Shown here piece by piece: positions 7,789 through 17,048 of a stretch of 64,000 bases of DNA. A program made the translations under genes and the position numbers. The DNA comes from Bacillota bacterium (lineage in GTDB: Bacteria > Bacillota > Clostridia > DSM-8532): positions 275,083 to 339,082 of the forward strand of contig JAEZTB010000048.1 in assembly GCA_023443745.1 (NCBI GenBank), read 5' to 3'. The notes under the pieces are model-generated. The model saw only the letters and a list, made by a program, of their open reading frames with translations, was not told where the DNA came from and did not search any database. Each line of letters starts with the position of its first letter. Positions within the stretch are counted from its first letter, which is position 1.

Positions 7789-8490
7789 TTACTGATCAAT
7801 TAACCGATAACCTACGCCAACCTCAGTAATAATATATTTTGGTTGTGCAGGATCTTTTTCGATCTTTCTTCTAATATTGGCCATGAAAACCCGTAAGGAT
7901 TGGGTATCATTTCCGCTGTAGCTTCCCCAGATCTCGTTGATAATGAATTTATGTGTAAGCACTTTTCCCGGGTATTTCGTAAAAATCAACATAAGCTTGT
8001 ATTCAATAGGCGTAAGGTGTATTTCATCATCATGGAGAAAAACACGCCGTTTCTCAAAATCTATTACCAAATCCCCAATTGTAAATATCCCTGATTGATT
8101 ACATTCTGGTGTATTTTCTGTGTTCCTATGCCTTAAGGCCACCCTAATCCGCGCTGAGAGCTCTACTACGCTAAAGGGCTTTGTAAGGTAATCGTCGGCC
8201 CCATTATCTAAAGCTTCAACTTTTTGGTTATCTTTATCTCTGGCAGAGACAACGATGATCGCTGCCTTTGTTAATGGTCTTACCGCCGCAATGACCTCCA
8301 ATCCGTCAATGTCGGGTAATCCCAGATCAATAATAATAATATCCGGATTATGCGATGAAACAAGAGATATGGCGGATAAGCCATTATGTGCATCAATGCA
8401 TCTATAACCCTGAGCTTCAAGGGACACGCATATAAACTTACGGATCGGTTTATCATCTTCAACTACCAGTATCAAGGGTTTACTATCCAT
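7789..8490 (-). CDS. kdpE: KdpE-like response regulator (OmpR/PhoB family)
   Basis: A 233-residue regulator. Residues 1-120 are a receiver domain with acidic pocket E11-D12-D13, phospho-acceptor Asp55 (IIIIDLGLPDIDG) and conserved lysine in DDYLTKPFS; residues 130-230 are a winged-helix DNA-binding domain (LTPIEYKLML, KVLTHKFIINEIWG, VGVGYRL). The sequence is of the KdpE type. It follows the kinase gene by three bases and ends before a terminator ahead of the Trk operon. With no kdpFABC in the window, its most likely target is the neighbouring trk operon, an inference from position. Confidence 0.88.
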   Translation of the reverse strand: MDSKPLILVVEDDKPIRKFICVSLEAQGYRCIDAHNGLSAISLVSSHNPDIIIIDLGLPDIDGLEVIAAVRPLTKAAIIVVSARDKDNQKVEALDNGADDYLTKPFSVVELSARIRVALRHRNTENTPECNQSGIFTIGDLVIDFEKRRVFLHDDEIHLTPIEYKLMLIFTKYPGKVLTHKFIINEIWGSYSGNDTQSLRVFMANIRRKIEKDPAQPKYIITEVGVGYRLIDQ

Positions 8491-8493
8491 ACT

Positions 8494-10056
8494 CTACTCC
8501 TTTAATGGCAACACAAATTTGAATGTTGCTCCGCCATGATCGTTATTAAATGCTTTTATGTCACCGCCATGAGCAGTAATAATGGATTTACAGATGGCCA
8601 GTCCAAGACCTGTACCTCGTCTGCCTCCCTCATCCGTCTGAACGGTGAAAAATCTATTAAATAAAGATGTAATTGCATCCTCCGGAAAACCTCCGCCATT
8701 GTCGGATACTTCAAAAACGACATGTTCACCTTCAACTCTGATGTTAATATTAATAGTTGAATTTGTCGGCGTATATCGGACCGCATTGTCAATCAGATTT
8801 GCCAGAACTTGCTCAATTAATGCTCCATTCATAGGCAGCATAATTAATTCATCGGGCATGTTGATATTGATAACATGGTTTTCCGCCAGTTTTTTAAATC
8901 GGGACACAACCCCGGCAACAATCTCTTCAACGGCTTCCATGCTTTTTTTAATCTCTATCCGTCCTTCATCAATTCGAGTCATGCTTAATATGTTTTCAAC
9001 AGAATGAATGAGCCAGCTGGCGTCCTCATAGACGTTCAGCAAAAGCTCCCTTCTCGTTGGCCGATCCAGTATTTCGTCATTTTCCAGAATGGTACCCGTT
9101 GCCCCTAAAATATCTGTCAAAGGCGTTCGCAGATCATGGGATATTGAACGGAGAAGATTTGAGCGAAGCCTTTCGCGTTCAACATCCATCTTCGATTTTT
9201 GCTGTTTTTCCGATAGCCGTTCCCGCTCTATCGCAAAAGCGATTTGAGTCGCAACAGTTTCCAGAAGCTCCTTTTGCTCATCATTAAGCAGATTATTGTT
9301 GAAACAATCAATACCGATAACGCCAAGTATACCGCTTTGACCTTTTATCGGGAGATAATAGGCAGAACTGTTTGAGAAAACGGGCGTACCGGCTCCACCA
9401 GGTATTCCGGTTTTAAAGGTCTCAGCGATTGCCTGCAGTTCATTGAAAGATTTGAAAATATCTGTACGCTCATCATCCTTGAATGAATAGATTCTCGGTT
9501 CGTCTAGGCCATCATTCTCACCAATAACAGCAATAACGACAGAACGGTTAAAAAGTTTGACAATATCCCTGCCTGCTATCTCAGCAATTTGAAAGACACT
9601 GCGAACCTTTAACAGGCTTTTGCTGATTTGATAGAGCGTTTGTGCCCTGATCTCACGAAGTGAAGTTTTGTAAGTTTCATTTTTATAACGGGTCGTCAAA
9701 GTGGCGGCTATAATGGCAACAATGAGCATGATGATAAAAGTTACCGGGTATTCCGGTGAATATGCGGCGAAAGTATAATAGGGCTCAGTAAAGAAGAAAT
9801 TAAACGTCAGCACCCCTATGGCCGACGCAATAATACCGTAAACATATCCTTCCGTTTGAGTGGATACTACAAGAACTCCCAAAATGTAAGCCATGATAAT
9901 GTTGGACTCATGAAAACCTATGTAACGAAATAAAAGTGAGAGAACGGTAGCCAGTATCATTGTACCTATAACAATTCCAAAATTCTTTATAAAGCTGATG
10001 TAATCAAGCTTGCGCTTCGATTGACACAAATGGTCAATTATTACACTTCTTCTCAT
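8494..10056 (-). CDS. Short KdpD-like sensor histidine kinase (DUF4118-GAF-HK)
   Basis: A 520-residue kinase corresponding to the C-terminal half of KdpD. Four membrane spans of the DUF4118 type occupy about 25-122 (including FFFTEPYYTF), a GAF-like domain about 135-280, a HisKA domain with SISHDLRTPL (His307), and an ATPase domain with NLIDNAVRYTP, DNGGGF and GTGLGLAICK. It lacks the N-terminal KdpD and universal-stress domains found in E. coli KdpD, which is usual for many Gram-positive relatives. It probably senses K+ limitation or osmotic state and phosphorylates the adjacent regulator. Confidence 0.87.
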   Translation of the reverse strand: MRRSVIIDHLCQSKRKLDYISFIKNFGIVIGTMILATVLSLLFRYIGFHESNIIMAYILGVLVVSTQTEGYVYGIIASAIGVLTFNFFFTEPYYTFAAYSPEYPVTFIIMLIVAIIAATLTTRYKNETYKTSLREIRAQTLYQISKSLLKVRSVFQIAEIAGRDIVKLFNRSVVIAVIGENDGLDEPRIYSFKDDERTDIFKSFNELQAIAETFKTGIPGGAGTPVFSNSSAYYLPIKGQSGILGVIGIDCFNNNLLNDEQKELLETVATQIAFAIERERLSEKQQKSKMDVERERLRSNLLRSISHDLRTPLTDILGATGTILENDEILDRPTRRELLLNVYEDASWLIHSVENILSMTRIDEGRIEIKKSMEAVEEIVAGVVSRFKKLAENHVININMPDELIMLPMNGALIEQVLANLIDNAVRYTPTNSTININIRVEGEHVVFEVSDNGGGFPEDAITSLFNRFFTVQTDEGGRRGTGLGLAICKSIITAHGGDIKAFNNDHGGATFKFVLPLKE

Positions 10057-10110
10057 TTATTTATCACCGAATTCATTATACTACAAAAAGCTGATAACAT
10101 CTCGAAACAA

Positions 10111-10143
10111 ACGATGCCACCTCCCGTAAAGAGATGGCATCGT
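10111..10143 (-). terminator. Terminator after the transglutaminase-like gene
   Basis: ACGATGCCA pairs with TGGCATCGT (nine pairs, extended past one mismatch by CTC/GAG). It lies seven bases after the stop of the minus-strand gene and is followed in that direction by TTTGTTT. Confidence 0.75.
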
Positions 10144-10149
10144 TATATC

Positions 10150-12483
10150 TTATCTAGCCTTGGCAGCTACTGTGTACAAATCATTTTTCGCATCGTATGT
10201 TAGGACTATCTTTACTTCAGCAGTAGGCCATAGATAACCAATGTTTGGCTTCACATTTTTATCGGTCATTCTGAAAGTTACTGTAAAGCCATCAATCCAA
10301 TAAAATTTTTGAAGTAGATAGACCATTAATTCGTCTTGAGTCTTTATTTTCAAACCGTCAATATCAGGACATAAAGCTTCTTCAGGAACGCCCATCATAG
10401 GTGTATGATCCTTCATAAACGTGAACTTATCCACCATATAGTATTTATACGAGATTTTCTTTGGATCGCCATCATCCCAGGTCGTATCGATAAATTTCCA
10501 TTGACCGTTCAAAAATACAACGTTCCATGCATGATCAATAGGTGAAGAGCTAACATTGCCAGCTTCACTGATACATGGAATGGATGCCCTGTCACATAAG
10601 TATTGAAATAACATGGTATAATCTCCGCATACACCTCGTCCTTTGTCAATGGTTTTCAGCAAATTCTCTACGGTTTCTTCATCATGATAATTGTCGTCAT
10701 AGGTTATATGTGTAACCACATAATCATGAATGGCTTTGACTTTTTGTTCTGGCGTCATATTAGCCTTGATGATTTTAGCTAGAATAGCATCAATCTTTGC
10801 AGATAGCTTCTTATGTTCCGAATCTATCTGCATATTCATATCCACTGTTTCGCCGGTTTTTAGAACGCGAGGCTCTATTTTATACTGTAATTGGGGTCCG
10901 TAGACTCCATCCTCAAAATCAATAAATTTAACGCCATTTTTAAACGTAAACTTTATACCGTTTTCAGGAGTAAAGAATTCCAACAGGGCACAGCCCGTGT
11001 CGATTCTCAGATAGCTTCCGTTTCTTTTAATATTGCCTATTGCTGAATCTTCAAACTCGTATGCAATATATTCCTCGACCTGCTCCTTGTTTTCAAATTG
11101 CATATGCACGGTATTTTTTCCTATTACTATTTTGGATGGATCAGATAAATCTATGGGAGCATTATAACCTCTGATATTGTAGAAATCGAATTTAAATTTA
11201 TCCGCTATCGCATCCTCTTTTGTATACATTCCTTGAGGTTCAAAATTCATTCCTATTGCGTCCATGCCATAGTTAAGACAATTTGCTACCGTTACCAGAT
11301 CAGCAAATGGAATTTTTGCACAATCAACAATCCTCAATGTTGTTGCAACACCTGATTCCGTATATATGATACCGTTAATCAGCCTTCTTGTTGCCTCAAG
11401 CCTGTTAAGCGGCTTATTCAAATCCCTGCTGTCATCTATCATTCCATAGATAAAGGCATTTTTAATATAATCAGGTGCGTTCGGGTCAATTGTTCCCTTC
11501 TCAAACTCTATTTTTTCATCAACTTCTTCTGACTCAAAATACAGCCTTGCAAGCTCATCAATTGTTATCGCCTTATTGAAGCCCGAGGTAAAATATTCTG
11601 ATAATTCCCCATCAAGTATTGATTCCACAATATATTCTCTATGCTCCGGTGATGGTTCATCGTTTGGAAATTTAAAATTAGTAATCTTATTTTCTTCGTC
11701 CCTTTCTTCCTGACGACTCTCAATCAAGGATTGGTAACCTTCTATAATTGACTCCAGTGATTCTGATCCGTCAAATTTTGTAAAGTCGAGGGTGTATATG
11801 TCTTTATGAATTGCGGAAATAGCCTGTGCCGCAATAATTTTTGAGGGCCTTAGCTCTTTGAACAAACGGTCTATTCTTTCAGGCAGGTTCTTTGCTATTT
11901 CTGGGCTGAACTTGTTTCCTTTTTGTATGGACTGTTTAATATATCTTTCAACGTCGGCTTTTACCTCTAAATCGGCAGAAGACACCTCGTCCAATTCAGA
12001 ACCCATGCTTGCGAAATTGCCCGTTAAATTATCAAATCTTTCATACTCGCGTCCGCCAACTCCAAAGGACAAAATGATAAATTTCAGATCAACATCCCAA
12101 TATAAATATCCCCTGCTAACTTTTGTGCCCTGAATAAGCTGAGCTGAAATTTTTTTATAATCTTCTTTGGTTAGTCCACCCAGTTCCTCTTCCTTTATCT
12201 CAATATTAACCCTTATATCATTGAGGACTTCCGTTACTGCTACCTTAATCAAGGCCTCAGTCATCTTAGGTACCTTTATGGTTTTTTTACCTTGGAATAC
12301 AGCCGCTTCAACCTCAATGGGCCAATCCTTTTGTTCGCTTGCCATAAAAGCTTTTTCCAACTGAACAAAGGTTGCATCAAGTGCCTTGTTGTTTGTAAAG
12401 CAGGATGTATCAGATGCAGCGAAAGCCAGTAGACTATTGGATATTAGAATCAAAATTATCAAAATTAAGCTTATCTTTTTCAT
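10150..12483 (-). CDS. Secreted transglutaminase-like protein with SLH-like segments
   Basis: A 777-residue exported protein with signal peptide (1-23, ending AFAAS). Residues about 583-690 are a transglutaminase-like (papain-fold) domain with the triad Cys619 (GRGVCGDYT), His651 (DHAWN) and Asp666 (FIDTTWDDG). Before it, at about 325-420, are stretches resembling degenerate S-layer homology modules (IKNAFIYGMI, then LNRLEATRRLI). Members of this family act as proteases, amidases or cross-linkers at the cell surface; which applies here cannot be told. It is a single-gene unit with its own terminator and is convergent with nothing nearby. Confidence 0.75.
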   Translation of the reverse strand: MKKISLILIILILISNSLLAFAASDTSCFTNNKALDATFVQLEKAFMASEQKDWPIEVEAAVFQGKKTIKVPKMTEALIKVAVTEVLNDIRVNIEIKEEELGGLTKEDYKKISAQLIQGTKVSRGYLYWDVDLKFIILSFGVGGREYERFDNLTGNFASMGSELDEVSSADLEVKADVERYIKQSIQKGNKFSPEIAKNLPERIDRLFKELRPSKIIAAQAISAIHKDIYTLDFTKFDGSESLESIIEGYQSLIESRQEERDEENKITNFKFPNDEPSPEHREYIVESILDGELSEYFTSGFNKAITIDELARLYFESEEVDEKIEFEKGTIDPNAPDYIKNAFIYGMIDDSRDLNKPLNRLEATRRLINGIIYTESGVATTLRIVDCAKIPFADLVTVANCLNYGMDAIGMNFEPQGMYTKEDAIADKFKFDFYNIRGYNAPIDLSDPSKIVIGKNTVHMQFENKEQVEEYIAYEFEDSAIGNIKRNGSYLRIDTGCALLEFFTPENGIKFTFKNGVKFIDFEDGVYGPQLQYKIEPRVLKTGETVDMNMQIDSEHKKLSAKIDAILAKIIKANMTPEQKVKAIHDYVVTHITYDDNYHDEETVENLLKTIDKGRGVCGDYTMLFQYLCDRASIPCISEAGNVSSSPIDHAWNVVFLNGQWKFIDTTWDDGDPKKISYKYYMVDKFTFMKDHTPMMGVPEEALCPDIDGLKIKTQDELMVYLLQKFYWIDGFTVTFRMTDKNVKPNIGYLWPTAEVKIVLTYDAKNDLYTVAAKAR

Positions 12484-12706
12484 AAATTTCTCCTCTAAAC
12501 CAAGACGTGCATTATTATTATGTTTTATTGAAAATTATAAATATAAATTAGTAAAATGTCAAATTTTAGCTGGCGGTTTTTCCCTGAAGGGATTAAATAT
12601 TAACAAAAAAAATCATTAAATTCCTACAATATTTTTTTGAAGGATAGCGCTGTTTCCATGTTATAGTAAAAACATGCAACAGTATACGAAAAACGTGGAG
12701 GCCTCT

Positions 12707-14488
12707 ATGAAGTTCGACAAGAAAAGAAAACGGCTGTCCATTCGAAAAAAATTATTTCTTGGGATGGCCCTCATCTCCATCATCCCCGTCTTTGCTGCTA
12801 CGTTCTTTACCATGAATCATATTTATAGCACTATGCGCGAGCAGATTATCCAGACCCGGCGTATGAGTGTTGGCTGGCTTCAGGACAGGCTGGAACTGAT
12901 TATCAGAGGATATACAGAGCAATTCTATGAATTTGAAGTCAATAAGGAATTAAAAGCAGATATCTTTTCATGGTGCAATGATGGTCAAGAACTGGATTAC
13001 GCAGCAAAGTGGCGTCTGATTTCATCCATGAATGCCGCTTTCAGCATGGATTCCAGCATCAATTCCATTGAACTGTACAACCTTACTAATAATGTTGTGC
13101 TGTCAGCAAGGCGTTCTGGTGCAGTGATGGAGAAGACCCAGAATAAGCTGGATTTTTGGTTGCAGCGAACGGAAACGTTACAAACCAATACAGTATTTAT
13201 TTTAGAAAAAAATGAATTATTGGTTGCACATCAAATTAACCGGTTTGAAACAAAGACGCCCTTAGCCCTGATGGTGATTCGGATGCGACCCTATGCGATA
13301 GAAGAACTTTTGGCCGATATCAAAACCAGCGATGATGAGACCATTACGCTTCTCAATGATGACGACCAACTGCTGGTAGCCAATTACGGCAACGAAAACC
13401 GTTTAAAGCTTGAAGATATTCTTACCCTGTCACATAAGCTAAGTGAAGGCCAGCTTTGGGAGAATACCGACAACGAAAATTTCTCGTTCTATCGTCCGGT
13501 TGGCGGTGGTAAGCTGCAAATCATGCAGGTCGTGCCAAACCGGGTCATTGTTTCCGCCATGAAGCAAACCCTTTGGATCGGTGTTGCAACCGCTGTTTTC
13601 GCTATTATGGCAGCTATTCTTTGCTCTGCCTTATTTAGCCGCATCATAAGTAAGCCTATTATTTCCCTTTCAAATCAAATGCGTCATGCTACATTAAAAG
13701 ACTATGATTCTCCTTCCGGTCCCAAGCGCTATGATGAGATTGGTTTACTCAATGAGAGCTTTGATGTTATGATGACGCGAAACCAAGAGTTGATTGCGAA
13801 GGAGTATCAAAGCAAGATTGAAAAGCGTAATGCACAGCTTCGGGCATTGCAGGCGCAAATCAATCCCCACTTTATGAACAACACCCTACAGGTCATTGGT
13901 GGGATGGCGTTAAAGAAGAATGCTCCCGAGATTTATTCTGTCACTCTGGCCCTCAGCGACATCATGCGGTACTCCCTCAATTTTTCCCGCGAAATGGTGT
14001 GCTTAAGAGAAGAGATACGGTACCTTCAGAGCTATCTCACCATCCAGAATCAGCGGTTTGATAACCGTATCAAGCTGACAATGGATATCGATGAGAATGT
14101 TATGGATTGTCTAATCCCAAAATTGATCCTTCAGCCTATTTTGGAAAACAGCTTTGAGCATGGCCTTGCCGATAAAACCGGAAGCTGGCGCATATGCTTG
14201 GGCGGGCATCTGACAGATTCAGGTGACCTGCTGCTGTCGGTTGCAGATAACGGTCTTGGAATTTCACCGGACCGCCTTGCCTATATCCAGGAGGAATTGG
14301 CAAGGGGCGCGGAAAGAGCTTTGGGGTCCGGTGCCCACATTGGCTTAAATAATGTGAATTCCCGGATAAGGCTCAAATTTCCAGGGGATGAATATGGCGC
14401 TACCATATCCAGCACTCAAGGCGAAGGGGTTTTGGTGCAAGTCTTGATGAAAGTAACAAAAGAGGAGGCCCAAAATGGAACAGTATAA
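12707..14488 (+). CDS. YesM-type sensor histidine kinase
   Basis: A 593-residue kinase starting at ATG 12707, five bases after GTGGAGG; an earlier in-frame ATG at 12674 lacks a ribosome binding site. Two membrane spans (about 17-38 and 288-310) flank an extracytoplasmic sensing domain; then come HAMP, His_kinase with NPHFMNNTL (His388) and a HATPase domain (PILENSFEHG, ADNGLGI). The 14-base overlap with the regulator and the ABC importer downstream are the classic YesMN arrangement for sensing polysaccharides or their fragments. The 220 bases upstream carry a weak promoter-like pair (TTGAAG, TATAGT). Confidence 0.92.
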   Translation: MKFDKKRKRLSIRKKLFLGMALISIIPVFAATFFTMNHIYSTMREQIIQTRRMSVGWLQDRLELIIRGYTEQFYEFEVNKELKADIFSWCNDGQELDYAAKWRLISSMNAAFSMDSSINSIELYNLTNNVVLSARRSGAVMEKTQNKLDFWLQRTETLQTNTVFILEKNELLVAHQINRFETKTPLALMVIRMRPYAIEELLADIKTSDDETITLLNDDDQLLVANYGNENRLKLEDILTLSHKLSEGQLWENTDNENFSFYRPVGGGKLQIMQVVPNRVIVSAMKQTLWIGVATAVFAIMAAILCSALFSRIISKPIISLSNQMRHATLKDYDSPSGPKRYDEIGLLNESFDVMMTRNQELIAKEYQSKIEKRNAQLRALQAQINPHFMNNTLQVIGGMALKKNAPEIYSVTLALSDIMRYSLNFSREMVCLREEIRYLQSYLTIQNQRFDNRIKLTMDIDENVMDCLIPKLILQPILENSFEHGLADKTGSWRICLGGHLTDSGDLLLSVADNGLGISPDRLAYIQEELARGAERALGSGAHIGLNNVNSRIRLKFPGDEYGATISSTQGEGVLVQVLMKVTKEEAQNGTV

Positions 14489-15569
14489 GGTGGTCATCAT
14501 TGATGATGAACCATGGACAAGGGATGTGATTAAAAGCCTTGTCCCGTGGGAAACACTAAATCTTGAGGTTGTCGGAGAGGCTTCCGATGGTGACTACGGC
14601 CTGGAGCTTATCAAGCAGCTACAACCGGATATCATTCTCACGGATGTTCACATGCCTCACTTAAGTGGCATTGATTTGGTGAGTCACCTGCGAAAAAAGG
14701 GGAATACTGCCAAGGTTATCATTATCAGTGGATATGATGATTTTGTTTATATCCGGAGCGCATTAAAGCTGGATGTAGCCGACTATTTACTTAAGCCCAT
14801 CAAGCCGGAGGAGCTCAATGATCAGCTTCAACGTTGTGTTACCTTACTTAATGAAGAAAACCGCGAAAAAGCAGAAACCGGTGAGTATATAGACGGTTTC
14901 TTAAATGCACCCTGGACGGGTGAATACTTTGCACTTCGAAGCAGCGCTTACGAATGTCTTTTCTCCGCAGATGCGCCTATGATCCGGCAAAAATTTAATC
15001 AAATAAACCAGTTGATTGAAAGTCATGAAAATGAAAATATATCCCGTGGAGCAATTATTGGCATCTATTACGGACTCATCGGCTGGTTACAGCGTTTTAT
15101 CATCAGCAGCGGGTACTCTCCCTCAGAAGTCTTTGAAAACCAAAATACAAGTTTTGTCTTTAGCCGGGGCTGTACGCTGGGAGATATGCTTGATTTTTCC
15201 TGTGAGCTGTATTGCCGGGCATCCCAGTCGGTGCAGGAGCTCATCAAAGCCCGTAACCGACTGGATATTAATCTGGTAAAGACATTTGTTCAGGAGAATT
15301 TCGCCACCGGCATCACCCTGAAGGAAACCGCAGCCCGATTCTTCGTAAGCAAGGAGTATTTAAGCAAGCTTTTCAAAGAATCCACCGGTGAAGGCTTTTC
15401 CGAGTATGTTACGGCTTTGCGTATGAATAAGGCAAAAAATCTGATCACAGAGTATAAAGTGCCTCTGAAAGAGGTGGGTGCCATGGTCGGCTATTTGGAT
15501 CAGGCCCATTTTTATAAGGCATTTAAGAGGTTTTTTAGTAGAACCCCGGGTGAAATGCAACGGGATTAA
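14475..15569 (+). CDS. YesN-type response regulator with AraC DNA-binding domain
   Basis: A 364-residue regulator. Residues 1-120 form a receiver domain with acidic residues D10-D11-E12 and phospho-acceptor Asp57 (DIILTDVHMPHLSG); the last 100 residues form two helix-turn-helix motifs of the AraC type (KETAARFFVSKEYLSKLFK, LKEVGAMVGYLDQAHFYKAF). The middle is a variable linker. It overlaps the kinase gene, and most likely activates the ABC importer and GH5 genes that follow. The start ATG at 14475 follows AGAGGAGG. Confidence 0.92.
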   Translation: MEQYKVVIIDDEPWTRDVIKSLVPWETLNLEVVGEASDGDYGLELIKQLQPDIILTDVHMPHLSGIDLVSHLRKKGNTAKVIIISGYDDFVYIRSALKLDVADYLLKPIKPEELNDQLQRCVTLLNEENREKAETGEYIDGFLNAPWTGEYFALRSSAYECLFSADAPMIRQKFNQINQLIESHENENISRGAIIGIYYGLIGWLQRFIISSGYSPSEVFENQNTSFVFSRGCTLGDMLDFSCELYCRASQSVQELIKARNRLDINLVKTFVQENFATGITLKETAARFFVSKEYLSKLFKESTGEGFSEYVTALRMNKAKNLITEYKVPLKEVGAMVGYLDQAHFYKAFKRFFSRTPGEMQRD

Positions 15570-15572
15570 TTC

Positions 15573-15652
15573 TTGACAATAAAACACATTGCATATGGAT
15601 ATAGCCTTATGCACAATGCGTAAGTATATTTGAATTATGTTATGGTGCATAA
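15573..15652 (+). promoter_or_regulatory. Probable promoter and inverted repeat ahead of the sugar-binding protein gene
   Basis: TTGACA at 15573-15578 begins four bases after the regulator stop; several AT-rich -10 candidates follow (TATAGC near 15600), none perfect. A perfect eight-base inverted repeat, TTATGCAC at 15607-15614 and GTGCATAA at 15645-15652, lies between the promoter and the ribosome binding site. It could be a regulator site or an RNA stem; this is inference. Confidence 0.45.
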
Positions 15653-15677
15653 CTACCAAATAATAAGGAGGATGAAC

Positions 15678-16982
15678 ATGAAAAAGTTATTAGCACTTAT
15701 CCTTGGCTTGTGTATGATTTTCACTATGGCTGCATGCGGCAACAAGGCTACTAGTACCACCCCTACCCCCACCCCGACTTCTACCTCTACCGGGACTCCC
15801 ACGGCCGCAGCACCTCGGGAAGCTGAACTCAATATTATGATGAGTTTCCCTCAGTATATGGAGCAATGGGAAGCCTACTGCAAGCAGTTTGAAGCAAAAG
15901 TGCTGGCAGAAGATAATATCAAGGTAAAAGTAAACCTTGAAATGCCCAGCTCCGATCAATATGAGAGCGTTCTGCAGGCTCGTCTGACCGGGGACGATGC
16001 ACCGGATCTGTACACACTGCACAGCAACAATATTTCTACATATAACAAAGCAGAGAATCTAACCGACTTATCCAGCCAACCTTTAGCTGGTAAGATTTAC
16101 GAAAATGTTAAAGCTACTGTTACAAAAGAGGGCAAACTTTTAGCAGTGCCCATTGAAAGTCAGGCATGGGGTTGCTTGTACAACAAGGCTATTTTTGAAG
16201 AATGCAAAATAACACCTCCTAATACTCTGGATGAACTGAAAAATGTTTGTGAAGTACTGAAATCTAAAGGCTATGCACCTTTCATGCTGGCTTACCAGGA
16301 ACAATGGGTTCCACAGCTTATGACCGCTCTTACCCTTGGCGGTAAGGTTTCCGGCGAGGTTCCCGACTGGGTAGAGCGCATGTATAAGGACGAAGGTTCC
16401 TATGAAGAAGTGCGCGATATATTCGGTGTTATTGACGTAATCATGAAGAATGGTACAGACCGTGCCCTCGAGCAAGGCTCTGAGGCAGGTTCCGCTGACT
16501 TCGCCAATGGCAAGGCTGCAATGTATGTACAAGGTACATGGGCTTCCGGTACCATTATGTCCACCAATCCTGATATGAAGCTGGGCGTATTCGCTCTGCC
16601 AGTCAATAACAACAAAGCCTGTACCTTGGTTAACTTATCTACTTCTACTACATTGGGCGTGCATCCTAGCAGCAAAGAGATGGATCTGGCCTTGAAATTT
16701 GCCAACTATGTATTGGACGACAAGGATTCCGCAAAGCTGTTCCAATCCTGCTCCTTCAATCCTCTGGCATCCGTCCACACTTATGAAGCTTCTTCCTGGG
16801 TTGACGACGCTTCCGAATATGTTGCCGCTGGCCGAGCCTATCAGGATCTGGTTCTTCCCTCCTCCGTCACAGAAGAACAGGGACGCCTGCTTCAAGAGTA
16901 TTATGTAGGCAGTGTAACGCAAGACGAATTCATTTCCCGCATGGATAAAGCTTTTCAGAATGCCAACAAGCTGGCAAAATAG
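15678..16982 (+). CDS. ABC transporter sugar-binding lipoprotein
   Basis: A 434-residue extracellular solute-binding protein (family 1). I start it at ATG 15678, six bases after AAGGAGG; the reading frame extends 16 codons further upstream without support. The signal peptide ends in the lipobox TMAAC, followed by a Thr/Pro/Ser-rich linker (residues 25-50) that lifts the domain from the membrane. The rest has the usual two-lobe fold, with tryptophan- and acid-rich binding motifs. It is the first gene of an importer with two permeases; no ATPase gene is here, so a shared MsmX-like ATPase is likely. Confidence 0.92.
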   Translation: MKKLLALILGLCMIFTMAACGNKATSTTPTPTPTSTSTGTPTAAAPREAELNIMMSFPQYMEQWEAYCKQFEAKVLAEDNIKVKVNLEMPSSDQYESVLQARLTGDDAPDLYTLHSNNISTYNKAENLTDLSSQPLAGKIYENVKATVTKEGKLLAVPIESQAWGCLYNKAIFEECKITPPNTLDELKNVCEVLKSKGYAPFMLAYQEQWVPQLMTALTLGGKVSGEVPDWVERMYKDEGSYEEVRDIFGVIDVIMKNGTDRALEQGSEAGSADFANGKAAMYVQGTWASGTIMSTNPDMKLGVFALPVNNNKACTLVNLSTSTTLGVHPSSKEMDLALKFANYVLDDKDSAKLFQSCSFNPLASVHTYEASSWVDDASEYVAAGRAYQDLVLPSSVTEEQGRLLQEYYVGSVTQDEFISRMDKAFQNANKLAK

Positions 16983-16995
16983 TTCATTGATTTTG

Positions 16996-17025
16996 AAAAG
17001 GGCGGGCAAGCACCTGCCCTTTTTT
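16996..17025 (+). terminator. Intercistronic terminator between binding protein and permease genes
   Basis: AAAAGGGCGGG pairs with CCTGCCCTTTT (one mismatch), loop CAAGCA, followed by a T run. It lies 13 bases after the binding-protein stop and before the first permease. Partial termination here would give more binding protein than permease. Confidence 0.8.
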
Positions 17026-17048
17026 CTACACAAAACTGAGGTGATTAT

